In this document: positions 17,668 through 26,433 of the stretch, piece after piece
Layout: each line of letters starts with the position of its first letter
Numbering within the stretch: the stretch's first letter is position 1
Origin: Kaistia sp. 32K
Lineage (GTDB): Bacteria > Pseudomonadota > Alphaproteobacteria > Rhizobiales > Kaistiaceae
Direction: 5' to 3'
Assembly (NCBI RefSeq): GCF_016629525.1
Contig: NZ_AP024269.1
Span: 3,534,001-3,598,000 of the forward strand
DNA: 64,000 nucleotides
Translations under genes and position numbers: made by a program
Notes under the pieces: model-generated
What the model was told of the DNA's origin: nothing
What the model saw: the letters and a program-made list of their open reading frames with translations, nothing else
Database searches by the model: none

Positions 17668-18923
17668 CCGCAAGCGAACCGGTCAAAACCTCCGGGGGGG
17701 AGGACGCGACGGGCGGCTTGCGGCCGATGCATCGCTGCGTCCTCTATCTCGGCGGCTATGATCCGGTAACGCCGGAAAAATTCTTCCGGCGCCAGGCGCG
17801 CGAGATCGGCCATTATCGCGACACCTGGGGCGTCGAGACAAGCGTATCGCCGCCCGAGAAGGCGGCGGACGGGCATGTCTGGCGGACCGAGATCACCTCG
17901 AAGGGCGACGACTGGTCGAGCCGTACCGATTTCCGCCTGCTCGCTTGGGACGATCTGGTGAAGGGCGACTTCGCCCGGCCGATCTGGCAGCGCGTGCCGC
18001 TTTCGCTCGGCGTGCTGGCCGATTTCCTCGTCTCCGGCACTGTCTTTCGCTACTTCTTCGCGGCGTGGCGCTTCGCGCTCTATTTCATCGCGCCCTTCAT
18101 CTTTTCGCTCGCCTTCCTGCTTGTCGCCGCCTTCGTCGCCGCCGAAATCCTGCACTGGCAGCACTGGAGCGCGCCGCTCCTCGCGATCGTCGCCGGCCTC
18201 GCCATCTATGCCGGGCTGATGCGCTTCCCCGGCGACCGCTGGTTCGTCAGCCACCTGCTCGACGCGCGCACCTTCATGGGCGAGTACATGCGCGGCTGCC
18301 GCGCCGACATGACGGCGCGCGTCGATCGTTTCGCCGACGAAATCGTCGAGGCGGCGCAGTCCGGCCGCTTCGACGAGATCCTGATTGTCGGCCACAGCCA
18401 GGGCAGCGTGTTCGCGCTCGAGGCGCTGGAGCGCGCGCTGGCGCGGGATTCGGATCTCGCCCGGCGCGGCGCGCCGGTCGCCATCATGACGGTCGGCTCC
18501 TGCGTCCTGCAGCTCGGCCTGCACCCGGCGGCCAAGCAGCTCCGGGCGCGGATCGCGCGGGTCCAAGCGGAAGCGAGCATCGAGTGGATCGAATTCCAGG
18601 CGCTGACCGACGTCGTCAATTTCTACAAGACCGACCCGGCCCGCCTGATGCGGCTCGCCAAGCCGGGATCGAGGCCGTTCCCGCATGTCTCGATGGTCCG
18701 CATCCGCGAGATGCTGGCGCCGGACGATTACAGCCGCATCCGGAACAGTCTTTTCCGTGTGCATTATCAGTTCGTCATGGGCAATACGCGCCGCTACTTC
18801 TATGATTTTTTCTCGATTTGCTGCGGCCCGCTTCGCCTGGGCGACCGCTTTTCGCTGACCCCGTCAGCCAATACGAACGACAAGCGGCCGGGTTTCCCCG
18901 CCCGTGACCTGCCGGAGACCTGA
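17664..18923 (+). CDS. Membrane-anchored alpha/beta-hydrolase-like protein, function unknown
   Basis: About 419 residues. Two strong hydrophobic segments lie near residues 130-165 and 170-190. A nucleophile-elbow motif, ILIVGHSQGS, lies near 240. Its Ser is the expected catalytic residue of a lipase/esterase-like alpha/beta hydrolase, on the cytosolic side if the topology is the simple hairpin. The N-terminal 130 residues and the C-terminal 60 show nothing I recognise. It overlaps the PfkB kinase stop by 4 bases and precedes a membrane methyltransferase by 9, which suggests a lipid or membrane-linked role rather than sugar catabolism. The substrate is unknown. Confidence 0.7.
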   Translation: MTASEPVKTSGGEDATGGLRPMHRCVLYLGGYDPVTPEKFFRRQAREIGHYRDTWGVETSVSPPEKAADGHVWRTEITSKGDDWSSRTDFRLLAWDDLVKGDFARPIWQRVPLSLGVLADFLVSGTVFRYFFAAWRFALYFIAPFIFSLAFLLVAAFVAAEILHWQHWSAPLLAIVAGLAIYAGLMRFPGDRWFVSHLLDARTFMGEYMRGCRADMTARVDRFADEIVEAAQSGRFDEILIVGHSQGSVFALEALERALARDSDLARRGAPVAIMTVGSCVLQLGLHPAAKQLRARIARVQAEASIEWIEFQALTDVVNFYKTDPARLMRLAKPGSRPFPHVSMVRIREMLAPDDYSRIRNSLFRVHYQFVMGNTRRYFYDFFSICCGPLRLGDRFSLTPSANTNDKRPGFPARDLPET

Positions 18924-18932
18924 GAGGACGAC

Positions 18933-19523
18933 ATGACGCAATTTGCCGCCACGATCTGTTGGGTTGCCGGTCTGGTGATCTGGTTCATCATCCGCTACCC
19001 GCACCAGCGCCGGGCCAAGAAGCAGCAGATCGTGGATTCCCGCGATCGCGCCAGCCAGCAGTCGCTGGTGGCGATCTCCGTGGTCGGCGTCGGCCTGATC
19101 CCGGCGATCTGGGCGCTGACCGGCATGGGCTTCCCCAGGGGCGCCAACCTGCCCTTCTCGCCCGTCGCGGCCTGGCTCGGCATCGTCGCGATCGCCGCCT
19201 ATCTCTGGTTCTTCTACCGTAGCCACAAGGATCTCGGCCACAACTGGTCGGCGACGCTGGAGATCCGCGCCAAGCACACGCTGGTGACCGGCGGCGTCTA
19301 CCACTATGTGCGCCATCCGATGTATGTCTCGTTCTGGCTGATGGCGATCGCGCAGGCATTGTTGCTGCAGAACTGGTTCGTCGGCCTCGCCGGCCTCGTC
19401 GGCATCGGCATCCTCTATTTCTTCCGCGTGCATAAGGAAGAGAAGCTGATGCTGGACACCTTCGGCGGCGCCTATCGCGACTACTCCCGCAAGACCGCCC
19501 GGCTGATCCCGTTTATCTATTGA
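18933..19523 (+). CDS. Isoprenylcysteine carboxyl methyltransferase-like membrane protein
   Basis: About 196 residues with four to five hydrophobic segments. The conserved C-terminal core has GVYHYVRHPMY near residue 123 and a KEEKLMLDTFG Glu-Glu motif near 168. This is the ICMT/PEMT methyltransferase fold, which uses S-adenosylmethionine at the membrane. Bacterial members methylate lipids or small hydrophobic acceptors; the acceptor here is unknown. It is coupled to the hydrolase gene 9 bases upstream. Confidence 0.78.
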   Translation: MTQFAATICWVAGLVIWFIIRYPHQRRAKKQQIVDSRDRASQQSLVAISVVGVGLIPAIWALTGMGFPRGANLPFSPVAAWLGIVAIAAYLWFFYRSHKDLGHNWSATLEIRAKHTLVTGGVYHYVRHPMYVSFWLMAIAQALLLQNWFVGLAGLVGIGILYFFRVHKEEKLMLDTFGGAYRDYSRKTARLIPFIY

Positions 19524-19560
19524 GGGGCGCGCCGACGAGGGACGAACGTCCCGCCCTCGC

Positions 19561-19662
19561 CGTCATCCCGGGCTTGACCCGGGATCCATGCAGCCGGGGC
19601 ATGGGGAGCCTCGCTCGGCAAACGCCTCGGCTGAATGGATCCCTGCTTTCGCAGGGATGACG
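19561..19662. repeat. Two family A palindromic repeats in opposite orientation
   Basis: One copy (19561-19595, CGTCATCCCGGGCTTGACC...) and a variant copy (19628-19662, with ATCCCTGCTTTCGCAGGGAT) face each other between the convergent methyltransferase and znuA genes. As a pair they could act as a bidirectional stop. No coding sequence is supported here. Confidence 0.75.
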
Positions 19663-19700
19663 CGGAGTGTGGGGAAACGCGAGCGCCTCGATTGAGCCGG

Positions 19701-19752
19701 CTCGGACCATTCAGACGAGCGAGCGCCGGCCAATGACCGGCGCCCGTCCGAG
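19701..19752 (-). terminator. Possible terminator after znuA
   Basis: Nested stems: an inner GCGCCGG/CCGGCGC at 19723-19743 and an outer CTCGGAC/GTCCGAG at 19701-19707 and 19746-19752, just after the leftward znuA stop. There is no clear T-run, so it is only a candidate. Confidence 0.4.
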
Positions 19753-19760
19753 CTAAACCC

Positions 19761-20729
19761 CTAGTCCTTCATGGCGGCGAGCAGCTTCTCGCTGTTGTTC
19801 GCAAACATCTTCAGATAGGTCGGGGCCGGGCCGTCCGGCGGCGACAGCGCGTCGGAGAACAGCGAGCCACCGATCTTGACGCCAGTCTCGCGAGCGATCT
19901 GGTTCAGGAGGCGCGGGTCGGTGATGTTCTCGGCGAACAGCGCCGTGATCTTCTCCGCCTTGATCTGGCGGATGATCTTGGCGACGTCGGCGGCCGAGGC
20001 CTCGCTCTCCGTGCTCACGCCTTCCGGCGCAATGAACTGGATGCCATAGGCGGCGGCGAAATAGCCGAAGGCGTCGTGGCTGGTGACGATCTTGCGCCGC
20101 GCCTCGGGGACGGCGGCGAATTCCTCCTTGAGGCGCGCATCGACGGCCTTGAGCTCGGCGGCGAGCTTGTCGCCCTTCGCCTTGTACTCGGCCGCGTGGT
20201 CGGGATCGGCCGCCGTCAACCCGGCGACGATGTTCTCGACATAGATGACGCCGTTCAGCGGGTTCTGCCAGGCATGCGGATCGAGGCTGTGCGAATGGCC
20301 GCCCTCGGCGTGGCCGTCGTGATCATGCCCCGCCTCCGCCTTGTCGGCGCCGGCGTCCTGGGCTTCGCCCTCCTCTTCCGCGCCGGTCCAGGCGATCGGC
20401 TTGACGCCGGTGGTGGCGATCACCGCCTCGCCCTTGAAGCCGGAAACCTTGATCAGCCGGCTGAGCCAGCCTTCGAGGCCGAGGCCGTTCTCGACCAGAA
20501 CCGCCGCGCTGCCCATGGCCTTGGCGTCGGCTGGGCTCGGCTCGAAGGTGTGGGCGTCGCCGTTCGGGCCGACGAGCGTGCGGACCTCGACATGGTCGCC
20601 GCCGATCTCGCTGGCGAGGTCGCCGAGGACGGAGAAGGTGGCGACGACCTTGATCTTGTCGGCCGCCTGGGCCGGCAGCGCCGTGCTCAGGGCAAGCGCC
20701 GCCGCGATGAGCCAAACAGATGACTTCAT
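19761..20729 (-). CDS. znuA: Zinc ABC transporter periplasmic binding protein
   Basis: About 322 residues with a Sec signal (cleavage near PAQA-AD) and the cluster A-I metal-binding fold. Metal ligands are expected in DAHTFEPSP, SLDPHAWQNP, SHDAFGYFAAAYG and the C-terminal Asp region (ENITDP). A His/Asp/Glu-rich loop with HDHDGHAEGGHSHS near residues 130-147 is the hallmark of zinc rather than manganese members. It is the last gene of a leftward operon behind a Zur-like box, so it should be expressed under zinc starvation. Confidence 0.9.
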   Translation of the reverse strand: MKSSVWLIAAALALSTALPAQAADKIKVVATFSVLGDLASEIGGDHVEVRTLVGPNGDAHTFEPSPADAKAMGSAAVLVENGLGLEGWLSRLIKVSGFKGEAVIATTGVKPIAWTGAEEEGEAQDAGADKAEAGHDHDGHAEGGHSHSLDPHAWQNPLNGVIYVENIVAGLTAADPDHAAEYKAKGDKLAAELKAVDARLKEEFAAVPEARRKIVTSHDAFGYFAAAYGIQFIAPEGVSTESEASAADVAKIIRQIKAEKITALFAENITDPRLLNQIARETGVKIGGSLFSDALSPPDGPAPTYLKMFANNSEKLLAAMKD

Positions 20730-20760
20730 TGGGTAGTTCTCCTGCAGTGGAAGCGGGTAT

Positions 20761-21636
20761 TCAGCCCCTCAGATGCCTCGCCCGCAGGGCCTGGCTGGCA
20801 AAGCTGCCATGTCGGCCCGCGAGTATGGACGCAGCGTGGATCGCGCCGGCCGCCAGGATGATGGCCGGCGAGGTCGGCAGTTCTCCATGATAGGAAACCA
20901 GCAGTCCGATCAGCGACGACGCGATGCCGATGACCGCCGAGACGGCGATCTGGCCGGGCACCGTTTCGCTCCAGAAGCGGGCGGAGGCGGCCGGCAGCAC
21001 GATCAGGCCGACCACCATCAGCGTGCCGAGCGCATTGAAACCGCCGACGAGATTGAGCACGACCAGCGCCAGGAACAGGAAATGCGCGAGGCCGCCGGCG
21101 CCGCCGACGCTCTTCAGGAACCCCGGATCGAAGCACTCCGCCACCAGCAGCCGGTAGATCAGCGCGAGCGACAGGAGCGTCACCGTGGCGATGCCGCCGA
21201 TCAGGTAGAGCGCCGGATCGTCCAGCGCCAGGACGTTGCCGAACAGCACATGCAAGAGGTCGATGTTCGACCCCTTGATCGAGACGATCATCACGCCAAG
21301 GCCGAGCGAGACGAGGTAGAAGGCGGCGAAGCTCGCGTCCTCGCGCAGCGGCGTGGTGCGGGCGATGGCGCCGGCGCCGAGCGCCACCAGAAGCCCCGCC
21401 GCGACGCCGCCGACCGTCATCGCGAACAGCGAGAAGCCAGAGAGCAGGAAGCCGATCGCCGCGCCCGGCAGGATCGCATGCGCCATCACGTCGCCCATCA
21501 GGCTCATGCGGCGCAGCACCAGGAAGACGCCGATCGGCGCGCCGGAGATCGACAGCGCGATGCAGCCCATCAGGGCGCGACGCATGAAGCCGAACTCGGC
21601 GAACGGCCCGAAGACCCAATCATAGAAACTCATCAC
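20761..21636 (-). CDS. znuB: Zinc ABC transporter permease
   Basis: About 291 residues of the ABC-3 metal permease family, with eight or so hydrophobic segments. Family elements include RRMSLMGDVMAHAILPG near residue 45 and NALGTLMVVGLIVLPAASAR near 205. It forms the inner-membrane channel for zinc with the ATPase encoded just upstream, whose stop overlaps this start by 4 bases. It could carry manganese, but the His-rich partner binding protein and the Zur-like box argue for zinc. Confidence 0.88.
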   Translation of the reverse strand: MMSFYDWVFGPFAEFGFMRRALMGCIALSISGAPIGVFLVLRRMSLMGDVMAHAILPGAAIGFLLSGFSLFAMTVGGVAAGLLVALGAGAIARTTPLREDASFAAFYLVSLGLGVMIVSIKGSNIDLLHVLFGNVLALDDPALYLIGGIATVTLLSLALIYRLLVAECFDPGFLKSVGGAGGLAHFLFLALVVLNLVGGFNALGTLMVVGLIVLPAASARFWSETVPGQIAVSAVIGIASSLIGLLVSYHGELPTSPAIILAAGAIHAASILAGRHGSFASQALRARHLRG

Positions 21637-22385
21637 GCAGGCATCTCGCAGAGTTCGGCATCATCCTCGAACGCCTCGTGCAGGCGCCGGGCGCGGGCCA
21701 GATTGGCGTCGGTTAGGACCTCCGCCGTCGGCCCCCATGCCACCGTTTCGCGCGCCAGGAGCAGCGTCTCGGGAATGCGCTCGCGCACCAGCTCGATATC
21801 GTGCAACACGGTGACGACGGTGCGGCCCTCGGCGTGCCAGGCGGCGATCAGGGCGAGCAGATCCTCGCAAGTCCGCGCGTCGATGGCGGTAAAGGGTTCG
21901 TCGAGCAGGATCAACCGCGTGTCCTGAAGCAGGAGGCGCGCGAACAGCGCGCGCTGGAACTGGCCGCCCGAGAGCGTGTCGATGTTGCGGTCCTCGAAGC
22001 CGGTCAGCCCCACGGTCGCCAGCGCCGCCTCGACGGTGCCGAGCGACTTGCGGCCGATCGACGAGAAGATGCCGGCCTTGCGCCAGAGCCCCATGGCGGC
22101 GACGTCGAGGACGCGCATCGGAAACGAGCGGTCGAGCGCGCTTTGCTGCGGCAGGTAGCCGATATCGTGGCGGCCGATGCCGTCGAAGACGACGCGGCCG
22201 CTATCCGGCTTGATCTGGCCGACGATGCCCTTGAGCAGCGTCGACTTGCCGGCGCCGTTCGGACCGACGATCGCGGTGAACGAGCCGGGGCGGAATTCGC
22301 CGGAAACGTGATGGACCGCCGGATGACGGCGATAGGAAAGCGTCAGGTTCTCGACGCGGACGGCGGGCGCGGGCTTCTTCAGCAT
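21633..22385 (-). CDS. znuC: Zinc ABC transporter ATP-binding protein
   Basis: About 250 residues with a complete single NBD: Walker A GPNGAGKST near residue 39, a Q-loop LPQQSALDR, signature LSGGQFQR near 140, Walker B LILLDEPF and an H-loop VLHDIEL. It energises zinc import with the neighbouring permease. It begins 4 bases after the stop of the His-rich small gene and overlaps the permease start by 4, so the operon is tightly coupled. Confidence 0.9.
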   Translation of the reverse strand: MLKKPAPAVRVENLTLSYRRHPAVHHVSGEFRPGSFTAIVGPNGAGKSTLLKGIVGQIKPDSGRVVFDGIGRHDIGYLPQQSALDRSFPMRVLDVAAMGLWRKAGIFSSIGRKSLGTVEAALATVGLTGFEDRNIDTLSGGQFQRALFARLLLQDTRLILLDEPFTAIDARTCEDLLALIAAWHAEGRTVVTVLHDIELVRERIPETLLLARETVAWGPTAEVLTDANLARARRLHEAFEDDAELCEMPA

Positions 22386-22389
22386 GATG

Positions 22390-22674
22390 TCACGCGAGCG
22401 CCCAGAGGATGCCGACCCAGATCAATCCGACCAAAAGGACCGCGATTATCAGCCGCTCCAGCGCCGAGGCCAGGAACATCGAATAGCGATAGCCCCGCGC
22501 CGGGGCGGCGACAGCGAGTGACCGACGCGCAGGACCGTGCTCATGTTGGCCGTGATCGTGATCGCCATGGTCGTGATGATCTTGGTCGTGGCGATTTTGG
22601 CCATGATCGCGCGGACCGGCCGAAGCCGGAATCGGCCGAACGGTCGCGCCGACGCCTTCGCTCACCTGTGCCAT
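22390..22674 (-). CDS. Small His-rich single-pass membrane protein, first gene of the zinc operon
   Basis: About 94 residues. An N-terminal soluble part carries a dense His/Asp run near residues 25-45 (pattern HDQDHHDHGDHDHGQHEH), then a basic stretch, then one membrane helix at the C-terminus (ALERLIIAVLLVGLIWVGILWAL, in part). It looks like a metal-buffering or metal-delivery protein anchored in the inner membrane. I do not recognise a named family. It starts 26 bases downstream of a Zur-like box and ends 4 bases before znuC, so it should be made with the zinc importer. A second ATG at 22689 would add five residues. Confidence 0.68.
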   Translation of the reverse strand: MAQVSEGVGATVRPIPASAGPRDHGQNRHDQDHHDHGDHDHGQHEHGPARRSLAVAAPARGYRYSMFLASALERLIIAVLLVGLIWVGILWALA

Positions 22675-22699
22675 AGGGGTCCATCTCACTGCTGACTGC

Positions 22700-22722
22700 G
22701 AAATGTTATGTTATATCATTTC
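22700..22722 (-). promoter_or_regulatory. Zur-type operator upstream of the zinc operon
   Basis: A 23-bp imperfect palindrome with arms GAAATG-TTAT and ATAT-CATTTC in an AT-rich patch, 26 bases before the His-rich gene start. Arms of this kind resemble alphaproteobacterial Zur boxes (consensus around ATGTTATANNATAACAT). Zinc-loaded Zur would repress the operon. This is inferred from motif and context. Confidence 0.65.
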
Positions 22723-22884
22723 AACGGAGGCAAGCCCCCGCACGCATTTTCCCGCCCGCGACATTTTGCACCCGGCGAGCGGCCGCGAAGACCCGCGCGG
22801 CAAGCGACACACGGCTACGTTGCGGCCGGCATGCTTTGCTGCGAAGAGACAGAAGAATTGGCTGCGATAACCTTTGCCAATACT

Positions 22885-22925
22885 GGAATTAGAATAATTT
22901 CAGACTGTTACATATTCTTGACTTG
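22885..22925 (+). promoter_or_regulatory. AT-rich promoter patch with Irr-like half-sites ahead of the imelysin operon
   Basis: GGAATTAGAATAATTTCAGACTG (in part, 22886-22905) has a TTAGAAT half-site facing a weaker ATTTCAG, similar in layout to iron-control elements bound by Irr in this order. It lies about 180 bases before the first gene of an iron-type operon. The rest of the gap from 22723 to 23079 shows no supported gene. The match is imperfect, and RirA or Fur-type control is equally possible. Confidence 0.35.
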
Positions 22926-23079
22926 CCATCGCAAGAGGTCCACACGTCGGCCAACCGCGCCACGATCGGTGACGCTTTGACGGCAGCTTTTTCGGCTGCC
23001 GATTGGAGTGGACGATGGTCTCGATGTCTCGACATTGCCTCTCGCCCGCCCGGCCAAAATCCACCGGGGGTCCCGTCTG

Positions 23080-23592
23080 ATGGCAACGCGCATTCCTGTC
23101 GATCCCTCCGGCGCCGTGACGTCCCGCTATCTGGAGCGGCCGCCGGAAAAGCTCGTCGTCGAGGGTCTTCGGCACTGGATGCAGGGCTGCGAACGCGGCT
23201 CCTTCACCTGCTGGGAGCGCGCCGCCAACCTCTATGCCGAGGAGCTGGGCGCCACCGAGGGTTCGCGGCTGCTGGCGGCGCTGGCCGATTGGGTCGCCAC
23301 GCTGCGCAACTGGATGGACCGCCCGGCCGGCCTGTCGCCGTTCGAATGCCCGCGTCTCTGCCGCGACGAATGCCTCGCGGTGACGCTGATCTCCGCCTGC
23401 CAGAACCATGACGACGAGAGCCTCGGCCATGCGCTGGGCCGACTGGTGCCGCCCGAGGGCCGTACGGACGTCACCCGATCCACCCGCGCCTTCGCCGAGG
23501 CGCTGGCGGAAACCGGCCAGATCCTGATTCCGGTTCCGGGCGCGGTGATCCGCGAGATTGCCGCCCGCCCGTGCCGCCGCCTGTTCCACTGA
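23080..23592 (+). CDS. Unknown protein with a CxxxCxxxC motif, leads the imelysin operon
   Basis: About 170 residues, no signal peptide and no membrane segment, so probably cytosolic. Cysteines are notable: CERGSFTC near residue 38 and a CPRLCRDEC (C-x3-C-x3-C) cluster near 97. These could bind a metal or an iron-sulfur centre. The start MATRIP is preceded by a GGGGG stretch at a usable distance. It lies 34 bases before an imelysin gene and reads in the same direction. I do not recognise a family; a regulatory or metal-handling role is only a guess from context. Confidence 0.6.
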   Translation: MATRIPVDPSGAVTSRYLERPPEKLVVEGLRHWMQGCERGSFTCWERAANLYAEELGATEGSRLLAALADWVATLRNWMDRPAGLSPFECPRLCRDECLAVTLISACQNHDDESLGHALGRLVPPEGRTDVTRSTRAFAEALAETGQILIPVPGAVIREIAARPCRRLFH

Positions 23593-23626
23593 ATTCACCG
23601 CACGATTTCACACACCGGAGACGATT

Positions 23627-24907
23627 GTGAAGATGAAGAAGCTGTTCCTCGCCGCCACGGCAGCGCTGGCCCTTTCGGGCGCGCTGCCGGCCATGGCCGC
23701 CGACGCTCCGGCCGCCAGCGCCGTGCTCAAGAACTATGGCGACATCGCCCAGGCCAAGTATGAGGACGCGCTCAGCGGCGCCAAGGCGCTGAACGTCGCC
23801 ATCGACGCGCTGATCGCCAACCCGAACGACGCGACGCTGGCCGCCGCCCGCGACGCCTGGAAGGCCTCGCGCCCGGCCTACCAGCAGACCGAGGTCTATC
23901 GCTTCGGCAATGCCATCGTCGACGATTGGGAGGGCCGCGTGAACGCCTGGCCGCTCGACGAGGGCCTGATCGACTATGTCGACGCCAAGTCCTACGGCGA
24001 CAGCTCGGATTCGAACCCGCTCTATACCGCCAACGTCATCGCCAACAAGGAATTGCAGATCGGCCCGGACAAGGTCGACGCGAGCGTCATCAACGCCGAG
24101 CTGCTGCACAAGCTGCAGGAAGCCGGCGACGTCGAGGCGAATGTCGCCACCGGCTATCACGCGATCGAATTCCTGCTCTGGGGTCAGGACCTGAACGGCA
24201 CCGGCCCGGGCGCCGGCGACCGCAAGGCGACCGACTACGACACCAAGAACTGCACCAACGGCAATTGCGACCGTCGCGCCACCTATCTCAAGGTCGCGAC
24301 CGATCTGCTGATCGCCGACCTGGAAGAGATGGCCGCCAACTGGCAACCGGAAGGCGAAGCGCGCAAGCAGCTCGCCGAGAAGGGCGACGAAGGCGGCCTC
24401 GCCACCATCCTGACCGGCATCGGCTCGCTCTCCTATGGCGAACTGGCCGGCGAGCGCATGAAGCTCGGCCTGATCCTGCACGATCCCGAGGAAGAACATG
24501 ACTGCTTCTCGGACAACACCGCCAACAGCCACTATTACGACCAGGTCGGCATGGTGAACGCCTGGCAGGGCAAGTACACCCGCACCGACGGCAGCGTCGT
24601 CGAGGGCCCGAGCATCCGCGAGTTCGCGGCCGCCAAGAACGCCGACGCCGCCAAGCGCGTCGACGAGGCGCTCGCCAACACCAGCGCCAAGATGCAGGTC
24701 CTGAAGGACACGTCCGACGCGGGCGAGGCCTATGACCAGATGATCGGCGCCGGCAACGAGAAGGGCAACGCCATCGTCCAGGACGCCATCGACGGACTGG
24801 TCGCGCAGACCCGCGCCGTCGAGGGCGTGGTCGCTGCCCTCGGTCTGAAGATCAAGATCGAAGGCTCCGACAGCCTTGACAATCCTTCGGCCGTTTCGAC
24901 CAAGTAA
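23627..24907 (+). CDS. Imelysin-family periplasmic iron-uptake protein
   Basis: About 426 residues. It has a Sec signal (KMKKLFLAATAALALSGALP, cleavage near AMA-AD) and the peptidase M75/imelysin fold with the GxHxxE motif as GYHAIEF near residue 176, followed by LLWGQD. Members include IrpA and ICMP, secreted proteins needed for iron uptake; the HxxE is thought to bind metal. GTG at 23627 is 6 bases from GGAG; an ATG at 23633 is the alternative. A strong hairpin after the stop separates it from the next genes. Confidence 0.88.
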   Translation: MKMKKLFLAATAALALSGALPAMAADAPAASAVLKNYGDIAQAKYEDALSGAKALNVAIDALIANPNDATLAAARDAWKASRPAYQQTEVYRFGNAIVDDWEGRVNAWPLDEGLIDYVDAKSYGDSSDSNPLYTANVIANKELQIGPDKVDASVINAELLHKLQEAGDVEANVATGYHAIEFLLWGQDLNGTGPGAGDRKATDYDTKNCTNGNCDRRATYLKVATDLLIADLEEMAANWQPEGEARKQLAEKGDEGGLATILTGIGSLSYGELAGERMKLGLILHDPEEEHDCFSDNTANSHYYDQVGMVNAWQGKYTRTDGSVVEGPSIREFAAAKNADAAKRVDEALANTSAKMQVLKDTSDAGEAYDQMIGAGNEKGNAIVQDAIDGLVAQTRAVEGVVAALGLKIKIEGSDSLDNPSAVSTK

Positions 24908-24939
24908 GCCGCCGCGTCACTAACGCGGATCCCCCCTCG

Positions 24940-24964
24940 GTGCGGCCGCCTCGCGCGGCCGCAC
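24940..24964 (+). terminator. Intercistronic hairpin after imelysin
   Basis: Perfect 10-bp stem GTGCGGCCGC / GCGGCCGCAC with a 5-base loop, between the imelysin stop and the multicopper oxidase start, with no T-run. It probably stabilises the upstream message or causes partial stopping, so imelysin outpaces the downstream genes. Confidence 0.6.
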
Positions 24965-24981
24965 CAGCAGAGTTCCAGGCC

Positions 24982-26433
24982 ATGATCTCCCGCCGTAGCG
25001 TCCTTGCCGGCTCCGCCGCTCTCGCGGGCACGGCCCTGTTCGGACGGCCCGTGCGCGCGCCCGCCTTCACCCGCGCGCTGCCGCCCCCGGCCCTCCCCGT
25101 CGCCGAGACGAGCGTCCCGCTCGTCCTGAACGCCGCGGAGCGTCAGCTGTCGCTCCCCTGCTTCGACGGCCACAATCTGCCGCTCTGGACCTTCACGGAA
25201 AAAGCCGAGCCGCCGATCGTCCGGCTGAAGCTCGGGCAGCGGCTCGATACCCATCTCGTCAACGGCCTGACGCGCCCCGGCGAGCACGTCTCGATCCACT
25301 GGCACGGCATCCGCCTGCCGAATGACCAGGATGGCGTGCCCTATCTGGTACAGCCGCCCGTCGAGCCGGGCCAGAGCTACGACTATTCCTTCGTGCCGCC
25401 TGACACCGGCACCTTCTTCTTCCATACGCACTGCAATTCGGCCGAGCAGATCGGCCGCGGCCTGATCGGCGTCCTGATCGTCGAGGGCGACGCGCCGGAG
25501 CCCTATGACGCCGACGAAGTGCTGATGCTGCGCGACTGGCGGATCAGCGAGGACGGCGCCAGCTTCCTGCCGTTCCTGACCATGGCCGGTGCCGGCAAAT
25601 CCGGCACGTTCGGCACGGTGCGCAGCGTCAACGGCATGCGCAATCCGGAGATCGAGCTGCCGGCCTCGGCCGATGTCCGGCTCCGGATTCTGAATGTCGA
25701 CCCGACGCGACTGACCGAGATCGGCATCGAGGGGGCGGAGGCCGCCGTGGTGGCGATCGACGGCATCGCCTGCCAGCCCTTCCCGCTGCGCTCCTGGCGC
25801 ATGGGGCCGGCGATGCGCGCCGACCTCGTCATCCGCACGCCGGCCGATGGCGGCACGGCGACGCTGGTCGACTATTTCGCGGCGAAGCCCGTGCCGCTCG
25901 CCCGCCTGGTCGCGCGCGGGCCGGCGCGGCGCCAGGGCCCGTTCGATCCCGGCCCCCTCGCCTCCGGGCGGATCCCGCCGCCGGATGTCGCCAACGCCAC
26001 CCGCATGCCGATCACCTTCTCGGCGACGGCGACGGGAGCGACGGTGCAAGATCTCGCCGATTCCGGCGCGCCCCTCGGCCCGCTCTGCCTGTCGGAAGCC
26101 AATCTCTGGGCGATCAACCAGGCCTCCTGGCCGAGCGACATGCACCAGATCCCGCCGCCGATGGCGCGGCTGGAACGCGGCAAGACCTATATATTCGAGC
26201 TGCGCAACGTCACGCCGCACATGCATCCGATCCACATTCACGGCCACAGCTTCACCGTGCTCAGCTCGAACCGGCGCGACCTGCCGCCCCACCATGCCGA
26301 CACCGTGCTGCTGCAGCCGAAAGAGCGCATGGAAGTCGCCTTCGTCGCCGACAACCCCGGCAAGTGGATGTTCCATTGCCACATCATCGAGCACCAGGAG
26401 ACGGGGATGATGGCGTGGTACGAGGTGGCATGA
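24982..26433 (+). CDS. Secreted multicopper oxidase (laccase/ferroxidase-like)
   Basis: About 483 residues. A Tat-like signal begins SRRSVLAGSAALAG. All four copper-binding motifs are present: HWHG near residue 106, HTHC near 148, HPIHIHGH near 414 and HCHIIEHQETGM near 465, so it should hold a full T1 plus trinuclear centre. Such enzymes oxidise Fe(II), Cu(I) or phenolics using oxygen in the periplasm. Set inside an imelysin operon, a ferroxidase role is attractive. Its stop overlaps the next start by 4 bases. The Met after the last His motif supports a T1 axial ligand. Confidence 0.87.
   Translation: MISRRSVLAGSAALAGTALFGRPVRAPAFTRALPPPALPVAETSVPLVLNAAERQLSLPCFDGHNLPLWTFTEKAEPPIVRLKLGQRLDTHLVNGLTRPGEHVSIHWHGIRLPNDQDGVPYLVQPPVEPGQSYDYSFVPPDTGTFFFHTHCNSAEQIGRGLIGVLIVEGDAPEPYDADEVLMLRDWRISEDGASFLPFLTMAGAGKSGTFGTVRSVNGMRNPEIELPASADVRLRILNVDPTRLTEIGIEGAEAAVVAIDGIACQPFPLRSWRMGPAMRADLVIRTPADGGTATLVDYFAAKPVPLARLVARGPARRQGPFDPGPLASGRIPPPDVANATRMPITFSATATGATVQDLADSGAPLGPLCLSEANLWAINQASWPSDMHQIPPPMARLERGKTYIFELRNVTPHMHPIHIHGHSFTVLSSNRRDLPPHHADTVLLQPKERMEVAFVADNPGKWMFHCHIIEHQETGMMAWYEVA

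Noticed and set aside
24940..24964. Reading the hairpin after imelysin as a full terminator ending the operon.
   Set aside because: No T-run follows and the next genes run on with overlaps and the same direction, so partial stop or mRNA protection is more likely.
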